Made by a program: the position numbers and the translations under genes. Positions 33,334 to 41,732 of a stretch of 64,000 nt of DNA are shown piece by piece. The number at the start of each line of letters is the position of its first letter. The first letter of the stretch is position 1. The notes below the pieces were generated by a model that ran no database searches, was not told the origin of the DNA, and saw nothing but the letters and a program-made list of their open reading frames with translations. This DNA comes from Parerythrobacter lacustris (GTDB lineage Bacteria > Pseudomonadota > Alphaproteobacteria > Sphingomonadales > Sphingomonadaceae): positions 1-64,000 of the forward strand of contig NZ_JANKHH010000003.1 of NCBI RefSeq assembly GCF_024626475.1. The letters are read 5' to 3'.

Positions 33334-34125
33334 CAGGGGAGGTCTCCACACCCTGCCATAACGGTCAGGGTTGCCATCCTTGTCTCGGTAGAATTTGTAA
33401 TCCTCTAAGATCGGCGCGATGTTGCGAGCGAACGCCGTAAGATCACTCGTGTCCTTCATGTATACAGCGCGGCAATGAGCGAACGATGGCCGCGCCATAA
33501 GGTCCGCAAATTGCAAGCCGGGATACCCCTTCGACTTGCTTTCGATATTGATCTCGCGCGAGCTGAGCACGCTCTGAATCTTGTCCGCTGAAATATGCTC
33601 GGTGCCATTGTCATAGACGTCACGGTATCGCTCAGCGATAGCTTGGTCCGTGCCAGGATTTTGAGCTTCGACGATCACATCGCCAATCCCGCGATGCCGA
33701 AGGAAGTAGAAATAGCGCTCCAGTGAGTTTTGGATCAGCGTTTCATATACGTCCAGTTTCGCCTTGGGGTGATGGTAGTAATAAGCGACTTTATCGAGCG
33801 AGACAGTGATAACTGTGTAAGCCGCTCGCGTCATCATATCGAGGCAACCACGATCCCAAGCATCGCGCTTGGTTTGATCGTGCAGCACTGAAAAAGGCCC
33901 TTGCTTGGGAGGCTTCACCATTTTCCGCCGATGCAGTACGAGATTTTCGTCGCCGAAATGCCGACCGACTAGCTTGCGAAACCCCGGCTCGAACGTTGAA
34001 AACAGATAATCGCGCTCAAATATCACGCCGGTGATGCTGGCAAAGCGATTTTGTGGTAGGTTGGTCGTGCTGTTCGATACGTCCCCGGTATCGTCGATAA
34101 ACATACTGAATTGAGGTTTCCGCAT
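33313..34125 (-). CDS. DUF3800 domain protein
   Basis: 270 residues. The family's opening F-I-D-D-T-G-D and the late Q-F-A-D-L-M-A-R, both with the acidic residues of an RNase H-like fold, are visible; the middle carries H-R-R-K-M-V-K. DUF3800 proteins are common in mobile and defence regions and are thought to act on nucleic acid, but function is unproved. A longer GTG start at 34137 adds four residues. The ATG chosen overlaps, on the other strand, the ATG of a 50-residue gene. The composition is AT-rich relative to the chromosome. Confidence 0.85.
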   Translation of the reverse strand: MRKPQFSMFIDDTGDVSNSTTNLPQNRFASITGVIFERDYLFSTFEPGFRKLVGRHFGDENLVLHRRKMVKPPKQGPFSVLHDQTKRDAWDRGCLDMMTRAAYTVITVSLDKVAYYYHHPKAKLDVYETLIQNSLERYFYFLRHRGIGDVIVEAQNPGTDQAIAERYRDVYDNGTEHISADKIQSVLSSREINIESKSKGYPGLQFADLMARPSFAHCRAVYMKDTSDLTAFARNIAPILEDYKFYRDKDGNPDRYGRVWRPPLKKLNGP

Positions 34126-34276
34126 GGGAAAGATCACAACGAAATCGGACGCGAAGAGTCAATCCGAAGAGTTCAAGAAACTCGCCCGCGAACTCGAATG
34201 CGACGAGGACGAGGCCCGCTGGGATGAGCGGCTAAAGAAGGTGGCAAAACCGCACGACAAACGTGAGTCGTCCTAG
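34124..34276 (+). CDS. Small acidic-basic protein paired with DUF3800
   Basis: 50 residues (M-G-K-I-T-T-K-S-D-A-K to the end R-E-S-S). It is charged and probably helical, with E-E-F-K-K-L-A-R-E-L-E-C-D-E-D-E-A-R-W as the core. Similar short proteins often accompany DUF3800 genes, to my recollection. TTGAGG precedes the ATG. The start codons of this gene and DUF3800 share two bases on opposite strands, and the stop overlaps that of the next minus-strand gene, so it is packed between both. Confidence 0.7.
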   Translation: MGKITTKSDAKSQSEEFKKLARELECDEDEARWDERLKKVAKPHDKRESS

Positions 34277-34806
34277 TCCTCTCCCTGATTTAACTGCTTT
34301 AAGGCGTTGTTTATGAAGTTGCGAGCCTTGCGCTTCGCCTCATCGACGTGTCCCGACGACAGGAGTGGAATGACTCTGTCAAAATACTCTATCTGAATCT
34401 CCAAAATTGCCTCGTAGCGACCCTTGGTGAAATTAATTGTGGACACTCCGAATTGCCTTTTGGCCGTCAACATTGCTGCCTCGCATTCATAATAGGCGGC
34501 TCGCAACTGCTCAGTCCTCCTTCGGACTAACGCCACTTGAGCCGCGTGGCGCGCGCTCTTGAGTGTCCAGAGTGCCCTCCCTTCTTCGTCTAGCTCGGGG
34601 GGTGGTGCTGATATGGTAGATGCGTTGAGCGTATCAGGAACATGCACCTCGACAGGGCGTGCCCATGCCCAAAGCCACAATCCAGTCATTAGAGCGAAGA
34701 TGATGATACCAGAATAGATTAGGGAATTGGCATCCATCACCAACCCGGAGGCTGTCAGCATGACACCAACACCGAGTGAACCAAGAAAACCGAGAAAGCG
34801 CCGCAT
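34273..34806 (-). CDS. Hypothetical protein with two membrane helices
   Basis: 177 residues. Two hydrophobic helices at about 5-22 and 30-50 anchor it, leaving a cytoplasmic or periplasmic helical domain with many Ala, Arg and Glu (L-K-S-A-R-H-A-A-Q-V-A-L-V-R-R-R). No family is recognised. It is AT-rich and belongs to the same accessory patch as the DUF3800 gene, with which it does not share a transcript direction break: both are minus strand, with the 50-residue gene between them on the plus strand. Confidence 0.65.
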   Translation of the reverse strand: MRRFLGFLGSLGVGVMLTASGLVMDANSLIYSGIIIFALMTGLWLWAWARPVEVHVPDTLNASTISAPPPELDEEGRALWTLKSARHAAQVALVRRRTEQLRAAYYECEAAMLTAKRQFGVSTINFTKGRYEAILEIQIEYFDRVIPLLSSGHVDEAKRKARNFINNALKQLNQGED

Positions 34807-34862
34807 GCCCCCTTCATATCAGCGGCGTCCGTGTTTGCAAAAGATACAATCGCCTTTTGTTT

Positions 34863-35043
34863 GTCACGCAGAGACGCGGAGGGCGCGGAGGAGATGTCAG
34901 CCAAGCGGCGAAGCCGCTCGCCAATCTTCAACCAATTCCAGGGACTGGCGGTCGTTCGGATACTGCCGCTGCGCGGCGGAGAAAGCTCCCTGCGCCTCTG
35001 TGAGCGTAAGAAAACTCCGCGCTCTCCGCGTCTCCGCGTGAAA
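34863..35043. repeat. Inverted repeat element, family C copy 2
   Basis: 181 bases with outer arms CACGCAGAGACGCGGAG and CTCCGCGTCTCCGCGTG and inner CTCTGTGAGCG, the same plan as 24535-24747. The central part (34900-34980) is different from copy 1. Confidence 0.85.
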
Positions 35044-35114
35044 ACCCTATTGGAGCACAGGACAAAGGCGCGCGTACCAGCCGAGGGCTCGTCCGGCCTC
35101 ACTAGACGAATGAG

Positions 35115-35134
35115 GTCCCCGCCTTCGCGGGGAC
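35115..35134 (-). terminator. Hairpin after a small minus-strand gene
   Basis: GTCCCCGC and GCGGGGAC pair perfectly around four bases, eight bases after the stop of the 50-residue gene on the minus strand. The following T-run is missing, so termination would be weak or factor-dependent. Confidence 0.5.
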
Positions 35135-35141
35135 TCGCCGC

Positions 35142-35294
35142 TTACTCGCTGAGCGCGGCGGAATAGACCGCCGGGGTAGCAAGCTCGGCCTCGAAACCGG
35201 CGGCATCCTTCATCCCGCCGAGCCCCATGGTCAGCGCGAAGAGCGCCATGGTGAAGGCCGAAACGGCGGCGGAGAAGCGGAGCTGCGGGCTCAT
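35142..35294 (-). CDS. Small exported or membrane protein, hypothetical
   Basis: 50 residues from the ATG at 35294. The N-terminus M-S-P-Q-L-R-F-S-A-A-V-S-A-F-T-M-A-L-F-A is a signal-like or membrane helix, followed by a short Ala/Glu tail ending S-A-A-L-S-E. The hairpin at 35115-35134 directly after the stop supports it as a real gene. No family known. Confidence 0.5.
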   Translation of the reverse strand: MSPQLRFSAAVSAFTMALFALTMGLGGMKDAAGFEAELATPAVYSAALSE

Positions 35295-35477
35295 TGGGGA
35301 ACTGCCTTCGAAGGTTGCGGGTTGGGCCGGTAACACCCAGATATGAACGATCTGTTGCAGCGCAACATTTCACATCGCAACTTTGTTCCCATCCTTTCCA
35401 ATTTTCTCAATCACCCCTAGACGGACAGCCATGAACTCCGGTCGAACGACATTCCCCCGCACCCCGGCGAGCCACCG

Positions 35478-36011
35478 ATGGTAGGCGCGCGGCGGACCAA
35501 TGACTGGGGTTTTCCCCGCTGGCGCGGCTATGGTTCCTCGCGCGAGGCGACCACGGTGCGCATCTGCGACCGCCACGGCTGCGAAGAGAAGGGCGATTGC
35601 CCCGCGCCCAAAGCCCCGCACAGCAAGGAGCGATGGTATTTCTGCCAGCGCCACGCGGCGGAATACAATTCGAAGTGGGACTATTTCGAAGGGCTCGACA
35701 AGGCCGAACGCGCAGCCCGCGCCAAGACCGAGCAGACCGAGAACGCGGGCTACGCCGAAGCGCAGCACTATGGCTGGGCGACCAGCGGCGACGGATCGCG
35801 CTCAGCCGACGAAATGCGCGCGCTCGAGGTGCTGGGGCTGGAAGGCGACGCCGACTCCGCCGCGATCAAGAAGGCGTGGCGCGAAAAGGCCAAACTGGTC
35901 CACCCCGATGTAAAACCCGGCGACAAGGACGCCGCAGCGGAATTCCAGAAGCTGCAACTGGCCTACGAAGTGCTGAAAGCGGCGGAAGAGCGGCGGGAGT
36001 GGCGAGGGTAG
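35478..36011 (+). CDS. J-domain protein with N-terminal zinc-like cluster
   Basis: 177 residues. The C-terminal 65 residues form a J domain (A-L-E-V-L-G-L, then the H-P-D motif in L-V-H-P-D-V-K-P-G) that stimulates DnaK-type chaperones. Residues 29-62 hold C-D-R-H-G-C, a further Cys, and C-Q-R-H, which may bind zinc. The start is the first ATG after a stop; no clear ribosome site is seen. It resembles the J-domain-plus-Cys-cluster proteins of alphaproteobacteria. Confidence 0.85.
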   Translation: MVGARRTNDWGFPRWRGYGSSREATTVRICDRHGCEEKGDCPAPKAPHSKERWYFCQRHAAEYNSKWDYFEGLDKAERAARAKTEQTENAGYAEAQHYGWATSGDGSRSADEMRALEVLGLEGDADSAAIKKAWREKAKLVHPDVKPGDKDAAAEFQKLQLAYEVLKAAEERREWRG

Positions 36012-36058
36012 GCGCCGCCCCGGTTGTCGCCATTCAGCTGCACGACTAAGCACTAAAA

Positions 36059-37081
36059 ATGCCAAAGGTTCTTTCGCCACTTCTGCTTGCCGCAATCGAG
36101 CGATACTCGGCAGCGCGCGAAGCAAGGACCGATCTTGCGAAGCCGATTGTCGATTTCATTGCAGCGACGGGGGATCAAAGTCCGGCATCCATTGCTGATG
36201 CAGATGGAGCGATTGCCTCGGCCGCGAGGCTGTGGAGCTGGTCTCGAAAGCTAAGCTGGTTTGAGCGCAACGTCTTTGGCAAAAGGGCCGATCGGGATCT
36301 GCTAGACGAGGTGCCCGGGCTGGCGTATCTCTTTCTGTTCCACAAAAACGGATTCCTGCGGCAGGCTGCCCTCGAGAGAATATCAGGACCCATCTCCAAT
36401 GCCTTCTTGGTCGCCGCCTTGGCGTGGCGCAGGAACGATTGGGTTGATCAGGTGCGGGCTAGTGCCAAAGCCTGTATGGATCGGTGCCTGCCGTCCACTA
36501 GCCCCGACGTGCTAGCCGAGTTTTTTCTTGAGACGGCAGGGCCTAGGTCAACTTGGCGGCGTTGGTCAGACGCTCAGCGACAGTCAATGGATGCGCTCCT
36601 TGCTCGCCCAGAGGTGGCTGCAGAGATCGTGGCTCAGCTGCTCATGCAACGAGACGGCCCCCTACCTTCTTGGCTGCGATATCTACTTCGGTACGAATGG
36701 ATCGACCCCTACCTCAAAATCCTCGCATCGGAGGCGAAAATTCCGGGGGTACGTGCCGTCGCTTTACAAGCCCTCGCATATGGCTTTGCTCGCTCAACCG
36801 ACGGGTCAAGGCAGCGTTTCTGGATCGATAAGCCGATGGGAATCATCGGTTGGCGACCACATGTCCAGCAGCGGGCTCTGACTATCCATTCTGATCGCTC
36901 CGAAGCCATTCGCAGCGGCCTTCAGGATTGCTCAACTGCTGTGCGCAAGGTGGCGCTTGAAGCAATAATGGACCGTGCTTCGGACGATACGGAGCTCGTC
37001 GCTCTGGCAGAGCCATTCTTGAATGATCGATCCGCCTGCATTCGTTCAAAAGCCGCATTTATTGTTGAACGGGTAAAGTAA
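36059..37081 (+). CDS. HEAT-repeat-like protein, hypothetical
   Basis: 340 residues, almost all helical. Repeated helix pairs such as G-F-L-R-Q-A-A-L-E-R-I and A-V-R-K-V-A-L-E-A-I-M-D-R-A and C-I-R-S-K-A-A-F-I resemble HEAT or PBS-lyase repeats, so it is probably a binding scaffold. Composition is noticeably AT-richer than the J-domain gene before it. No catalytic motif is visible. No companion gene suggests a role. Confidence 0.65.
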   Translation: MPKVLSPLLLAAIERYSAAREARTDLAKPIVDFIAATGDQSPASIADADGAIASAARLWSWSRKLSWFERNVFGKRADRDLLDEVPGLAYLFLFHKNGFLRQAALERISGPISNAFLVAALAWRRNDWVDQVRASAKACMDRCLPSTSPDVLAEFFLETAGPRSTWRRWSDAQRQSMDALLARPEVAAEIVAQLLMQRDGPLPSWLRYLLRYEWIDPYLKILASEAKIPGVRAVALQALAYGFARSTDGSRQRFWIDKPMGIIGWRPHVQQRALTIHSDRSEAIRSGLQDCSTAVRKVALEAIMDRASDDTELVALAEPFLNDRSACIRSKAAFIVERVK

Positions 37082-37165
37082 GCAAACTGAACCAACTGTT
37101 CGAATTCCATCCCGAAATTGGACGTATCGCATCATACTGTACAAAATTGACGGTCGTGTTCCTGC

Positions 37166-37939
37166 TCAATTATCATTCCACCATGGCACATCAGTCCATG
37201 GCCGCATATCCAGCTCGTGTGTCCACGCGCTGCGGGGTTGATGGGCGAGGTGCCAGTAGGTGTCCGCGACCGCTGCCGGATCAAGCAACCCGTCTTGGCC
37301 CTTGTGCGCCTTGAAGGCGTCGAACTTCTCGCCCAGCATCTTGCCCAGCGTGTCGGGCGCATCGACCGGGCCGTCGATGACGACATGCGCGACGTGCACG
37401 CCTTGCGGGGCGAATTCGGCGTTGAGGGTCTGGCACAGCATCCGCCGTCCTCCCATCGCCGCGGCGTGGCTGTGCTGGCCGGCATTGCCGCGCACCGCGG
37501 CGGTGGCGCTGGTGACGATGAGCGTACCTTGGCCCCTCTCGGCCATGCGCGGCATCAGCGCGCGGGCGAGGCGGAAGGGGGCGTAGGTCGCCAGCCGCCA
37601 GCCGAGCTCGAACATCCGGTCGGTGGTGTCGGCCAGTGAGCGGTTGCCGATCTGCGCGCCCAGATTGAACAGCGCGACCTCGACCGGCCCGATGCTGCGC
37701 TCGACATCCTCGACCAGCTCCTCGATCGTGTCGGGCAGCGAGGCATCTAGCAGCCGCCCGCTCGCCTCGCCTCCGGCATCGGAAATGGCATCGACCAGCC
37801 GCTGCAAGCCCTCCTCGTCCGAGCGGCGCGCGAGCACCGCGTGGTATCCGCCCGCCGCGAAACGCTGCGCGGCGTGGCCGCCGATCCCCGCGCCGGCGCC
37901 GATCACGAGGAACACGGGTTTGCTGGTCGCCATGTTCAT
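37166..37939 (-). CDS. Atypical SDR-family protein lacking the catalytic Tyr/Lys
   Basis: 257 residues with a normal nucleotide-binding start (I-G-A-G-A-G-I-G) and the Ser of I-V-T-S-A-T. Where the Y-x3-K pair is expected the sequence reads H-S-H-A-A-A-M-G-G, so both catalytic residues are missing. It may bind NAD(P) without classic reductase chemistry. The ATG overlaps the purT stop (ATGA); a second ATG two codons on has the better-spaced GGAG. Coupling to purT is unusual and its role is unknown. Confidence 0.85.
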   Translation of the reverse strand: MNMATSKPVFLVIGAGAGIGGHAAQRFAAGGYHAVLARRSDEEGLQRLVDAISDAGGEASGRLLDASLPDTIEELVEDVERSIGPVEVALFNLGAQIGNRSLADTTDRMFELGWRLATYAPFRLARALMPRMAERGQGTLIVTSATAAVRGNAGQHSHAAAMGGRRMLCQTLNAEFAPQGVHVAHVVIDGPVDAPDTLGKMLGEKFDAFKAHKGQDGLLDPAAVADTYWHLAHQPRSAWTHELDMRPWTDVPWWNDN

Positions 37940-39111
37940 TCTCCGTAGTGAATTTGCACTTTACCGGCCGCTTCGGCGGCGAGCTTGCGCGCGGTGTCGG
38001 TATCGTCCGCCGTCGCCAGCGCCACCCCCATGCGGCGATACGGACGGGTGACCGGCTTGGCGAAGATGCGGATCTCGCTCCCGTTCGCCATCGCTTCGGC
38101 AAGGCCGGAGTAGCCGACGGTGTCGCTCGCCCGGTCGGCGAGGATCACCGCGCTCGCCGCCGGGCGGGCGCGCAGTTCGGGCGGGATCGGCAGCCCCAGG
38201 ATCGCGCGCGCGTGGAGGTCGAACTCGCTGAGGTTCTGGCTCACCAGCGTGACCATGCCGGTGTCGTGCGGGCGGGGGCTGAGCTCGGAGAAGATCACTT
38301 CCTCGGTGTTGTTTTCTCCTTTGGCAACGAAGAACTCGACCCCGAACAGCCCGTAGCCGCCCAGATCGTCGACCACCTTGCGGGCCATGTCCTGCGCTGC
38401 AGCGATCGCGGCGGCGGACATCGGGGTCGGTTGCCAGCTTTCCTGGTAATCGCCGCGTTCCTGCCGGTGGCCGATCGGCGGGCAGAAGGTCACGCCGCCT
38501 CTATGTCGTACGGTCAGCAAGGTGATCTCGTAGTCGAAATCGACGAACTGCTCGACGATCACCCGCCTGCGGTCGCCGCGCATGTTGTCGACCGCGTAGG
38601 TCCACGCCGCCTCCAGCTCGCCCGCCTCGCGCACCGTGCTCTGGCCCTTGCCGCTCGACGACATCACCGGCTTGATCACGCAGGGCAGGCCGGTGTGCTC
38701 CGCGCCCGCCAGCACCTCCGCGAGGCTTTCCGCATAGCGATAGCGCGAGGTGTTGAGCCCCAGTTCGAGCGCGGCGACATCGCGGATCGCGTCGCGGTTC
38801 ATGGTCATCTGCGTTGCGCGGGCAGAGGGGACGACGGTGAAGCCCTCGGCTTCGACTTCGGCCAGCACCTCGGTGCGGATTGCCTCGACCTCGGGCACGA
38901 TATAGTCGGGGCAGTGCTTGTGGATCACTGCGCGCAGCGCCTCGCCGTCGAGCATGGAGAAGACCTCTGCCGCGTCCGCCAGCTGCATCGCGGGGGCCTG
39001 CGCATAGCTGTCGCAGGCGATCACATAGGCCCCCAGCCGCTTGGCCGAGATGACGAATTCGCGGCCCAGCTCGCCCGATCCGAGGAGGAGGATTTTCGCG
39101 GTATGGGCCAT
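37936..39111 (-). CDS. purT: Formate-dependent phosphoribosylglycinamide formyltransferase
   Basis: 391 residues from the ATG at 39111. An ATP-grasp enzyme that makes formyl-GAR from formate in purine synthesis, avoiding formyl-THF. Visible motifs are L-G-S-G-E-L-G-R-E near the start, [10 protein letters not shown] in the nucleotide loop, and [10 protein letters not shown] near residue 290. Twelve bases separate it from the ATP-grasp gene upstream. Confidence 0.95.
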   Translation of the reverse strand: MAHTAKILLLGSGELGREFVISAKRLGAYVIACDSYAQAPAMQLADAAEVFSMLDGEALRAVIHKHCPDYIVPEVEAIRTEVLAEVEAEGFTVVPSARATQMTMNRDAIRDVAALELGLNTSRYRYAESLAEVLAGAEHTGLPCVIKPVMSSSGKGQSTVREAGELEAAWTYAVDNMRGDRRRVIVEQFVDFDYEITLLTVRHRGGVTFCPPIGHRQERGDYQESWQPTPMSAAAIAAAQDMARKVVDDLGGYGLFGVEFFVAKGENNTEEVIFSELSPRPHDTGMVTLVSQNLSEFDLHARAILGLPIPPELRARPAASAVILADRASDTVGYSGLAEAMANGSEIRIFAKPVTRPYRRMGVALATADDTDTARKLAAEAAGKVQIHYGE

Positions 39112-39122
39112 GCGTTTGCGTC

Positions 39123-40004
39123 CTATAGGCGGCGCAGCACCGCCTCGGCCATGCGTTGCCCGAGCTGCGGCCCCTGCGCGGGGTAGAGGAAGGGCTCTAT
39201 CATCTCCGCCTCCATCACCGCCAGTGCCCCGTCGTGCCGGATCATGTCGATCCGGGCGTAGAGCGGCGCCTCGCCGGGGATCGCGCGGACCACGGCTGCG
39301 GCAGCGGCGACTTCGCTCGGCAGCGGGTCGACCGCTTGCTCGCGCCCGCCATAGATCGACTGGATGCGGTAATCGCCCGGCGCGGCGGTCTTGCGGATCG
39401 CGTGGCCGAAGTGCCCGTCGATAAAGACGAAGCTGGTCTCGCCCTCCGCGACGATTGCGGGGAGGAACGGCTGGACCATGGCGCGGTGGCCGTAGCGCCA
39501 ATCGGCGGGCGGGGCGGTGCCGCGGGTGACCATCAGCTGCCCCTCCGCGCCTGCGCCTACGCGGCGTTTGATGACGAGCTGCGTACAGCCGAAATGGTCG
39601 AAGGCGGCGGCAATGTCCGCGCCGGTCGGGTCGTCGGGCCACAGCGTCGGGATGGTCTGCGCGCCGGCCGCCGCCAGTTCGCGCAGGTAGGCCTTGTCGA
39701 TATTCCACCGCACCAGTTCGGCGGGGTTGCACACCTGCACCCCGCGCGCCGCCAGCGCCTCCATCTTCGCGAGAAACGAAGCCTCGTGGTCGTGATAGTC
39801 CCACACCGTGCCGAGCAATACGAGAGGATAGGCGGCAAGCGTTTCGAGCGGGGCGTGCCAGTCGATCTCGACCAGTTCGAGCCCCGCCGGGCCGAAGCCT
39901 GCCCGCAGTGCCGCAACCTGCTCGTCATGCTCGAATGCATCAGCCCGGCGAACCGGCGACCCGGGCAGTGTGCCGGGGCAGGCGAGGAAGCCGATCTTCG
40001 TCAC
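39123..40004 (-). CDS. ATP-grasp domain protein, RimK-like
   Basis: 293 residues. It shows an N-terminal preATP-grasp fold (G-F-L-A-C-P-G, W-D-Y-H) and an ATP-grasp core with [22 protein letters not shown] and the late Y-A-R-I-D-M-I. Enzymes of this type ligate amino acids or make amide bonds. The substrate is unknown. Directly upstream of purT but not part of a known pathway with it. Confidence 0.82.
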   Translation of the reverse strand: MTKIGFLACPGTLPGSPVRRADAFEHDEQVAALRAGFGPAGLELVEIDWHAPLETLAAYPLVLLGTVWDYHDHEASFLAKMEALAARGVQVCNPAELVRWNIDKAYLRELAAAGAQTIPTLWPDDPTGADIAAAFDHFGCTQLVIKRRVGAGAEGQLMVTRGTAPPADWRYGHRAMVQPFLPAIVAEGETSFVFIDGHFGHAIRKTAAPGDYRIQSIYGGREQAVDPLPSEVAAAAAVVRAIPGEAPLYARIDMIRHDGALAVMEAEMIEPFLYPAQGPQLGQRMAEAVLRRL

Positions 40005-40008
40005 GCTC

Positions 40009-40103
40009 CGTCACCCCGGCCCCCGAGCCGGGGTCCCGCTTGCTTATGAAGCGAAGCGCCAGGCCGCCAAATAGCGGGACCCCGGATCAAGTCCGGGGCG
40101 ACG
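40009..40103. repeat. Inverted repeat element, family A copy
   Basis: CGTCACCCCGG and CCGGGGCGACG borders, arms GGGGTCCCGC and GCGGGACCCC. It directly precedes the ATP-grasp gene start on the minus strand, and is opposite in orientation to the copies at 26803 and 27291. Confidence 0.88.
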
Positions 40104-40140
40104 AGGGAGTTGACGTATCCGCCAAGCCCTACCCGCCATT

Positions 40141-40241
40141 CCCGCTCATCCTGAGGAAGGCCCGAAGCCGCAGGCAGAGGGGCTGTCTCGAAGGACCCTT
40201 CGAGACGCTCGGACATGCGTCCTCGCTCCTCAGGATGCGCG
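40141..40241. repeat. Inverted repeat element, family B copy 3
   Basis: Core C-T-C-A-T-C-C-T-G-A-G-G and its complement, with CTCGAAGGACCCTTCGAG in the centre. The two half-elements are arranged inside out compared with copies 1 and 2. It lies against the stop of the following minus-strand gene. Confidence 0.8.
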
Positions 40242-40248
40242 GCGCTGC

Positions 40249-41568
40249 TCACACAGCGTCGAGCGCCTGTGCGAAGTCGGCGATCAGGTCGTCCGGGTCC
40301 TCGATGCCGATGCTGATGCGCACCAAATTGGGCGTTATGCCCAGCTGCGCCTTGCGCTCGTCCGGCACCGAGAGATGCGTCATAGCCGCCGGGCAGCTGG
40401 CCAGCGTTTCGGTCCCGCCGAGGCTGACCGCCAGCTTGGCGATCTTGAGATTATCGAGGAAGCGGAACGCCGCGTCCTCGCCGCCCTTCACGAACAGCGA
40501 GAAGGTGCTGCCCGCACCGCTGCAATGCCGGTCGAAAATGTCTTGCTGGCGCGGATCGGTGATGAAGCCGAGATAGCCGATCCCTTCGACCTTGGGGTGA
40601 TCGCGCAGGAAGGCGCAGACCTTCTCCGCGTTCTTCCCTGCGCGCTCCATCCGCAGCTCGACCGTCTCGAGGCTGCGCATCAGCATCCACGCGGTGTTGG
40701 GGTCGGTAATCCCGCCCATCGTGTTGCGCAGCGCGCGCACCGGGTCCATCCAGCGCTTGGCCCCCGCAATGCTGCCCGCGACCAGATCCGAGTGGCCGCC
40801 GACATACTTCGTTAGCGAATAGACTACGATGTCCGCGCCCTGGTCCAGCGGGCGCGCCCACAGCGGGCCGAGGAAGGTGTTGTCGATCGCGATCGGGGTG
40901 ACCTCCGCGTCGAGGATCGCATCGCGCGAGGCCTTGACCGCCTCGACATCGACCAGCGCGTTGGTCGGGTTGGCGGGGCTTTCGAGATAGACCATCGCCA
41001 CCTTGCCGCCCTGACGTGCGGCCTTCTCCTTCGCGGCGGCAAGCACCGCGTCGATCTCCGCGCGCGTCGCGCCGGCGGCGAAGTCGAGATAGGTCACGCC
41101 GTATTTGCTCAGCACCTTGGCGATGAAGCCTTCGGTCGCGGCATAGAGCGGGCCGGAATGGACGATCACGTCGCCCTGGTTGCAATAGGCGAGCAGCATC
41201 ACGGTGATCGCGGTCATGCCGCTGGAGAAGCTGAGCGCGTCCTCCGCCCCGTCCCAGATCGACAGGCGATCTTCGAGGATTTCCTGGTTCGGCCCGTTGA
41301 AGCGCGAATAGACCAGCCCCTCTGCGCCGCCCGGGCGCTTTCCGGTGATGCCTTCGAAATGGCGCTTGCCTGCAGCCGAATTCTCGAACGCGAAGGTGCT
41401 GGTGAGGAAGATCGGGGCCTTGAGCGAACCTTCGGACAGCACCGGGTCGTAGCCATGGCCCATCATCAGCGTGCTGGGCTTCAGTTCGCGGCCGTTAATG
41501 GTTTTGGCTTCGGGCTTGGGGTTGCGGCGGGGGGTCAGGGTGGTGACTGCGTCGGTTGCGTCCGTCAT
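40249..41568 (-). CDS. Cystathionine gamma-synthase family PLP enzyme
   Basis: 439 residues. The PLP lysine lies in Y-S-L-T-K-Y-V-G-G-H-S-D; Y-S-R near residue 86 and the S-S-G-M-T-A segment bind the cofactor phosphate. Members perform gamma- or beta-elimination/replacement in methionine and cysteine metabolism. The N-terminal 35 residues are an extension not usual for MetB, and the G-P-x-Y-A-A-T-E segment fits the methionine gamma-lyase or cystathionine gamma-synthase-like subgroup. The exact reaction is not decided. Confidence 0.9.
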   Translation of the reverse strand: MTDATDAVTTLTPRRNPKPEAKTINGRELKPSTLMMGHGYDPVLSEGSLKAPIFLTSTFAFENSAAGKRHFEGITGKRPGGAEGLVYSRFNGPNQEILEDRLSIWDGAEDALSFSSGMTAITVMLLAYCNQGDVIVHSGPLYAATEGFIAKVLSKYGVTYLDFAAGATRAEIDAVLAAAKEKAARQGGKVAMVYLESPANPTNALVDVEAVKASRDAILDAEVTPIAIDNTFLGPLWARPLDQGADIVVYSLTKYVGGHSDLVAGSIAGAKRWMDPVRALRNTMGGITDPNTAWMLMRSLETVELRMERAGKNAEKVCAFLRDHPKVEGIGYLGFITDPRQQDIFDRHCSGAGSTFSLFVKGGEDAAFRFLDNLKIAKLAVSLGGTETLASCPAAMTHLSVPDERKAQLGITPNLVRISIGIEDPDDLIADFAQALDAV

Positions 41569-41732
41569 GCGGGCGGCCTTCCATATTGCACGCTCCCAGG
41601 AAGGCAGGAGCTGGCAAGACCGCCGGTGGCACCCGTTGCTAACCTCCGCAGCAACGCTTCTCCACCCGGGGCCGGATGATGGAGCGCCAGATACCGCTGC
41701 GAGGCGAGCGCCGCAACCGGTTGCAGCTCAAA

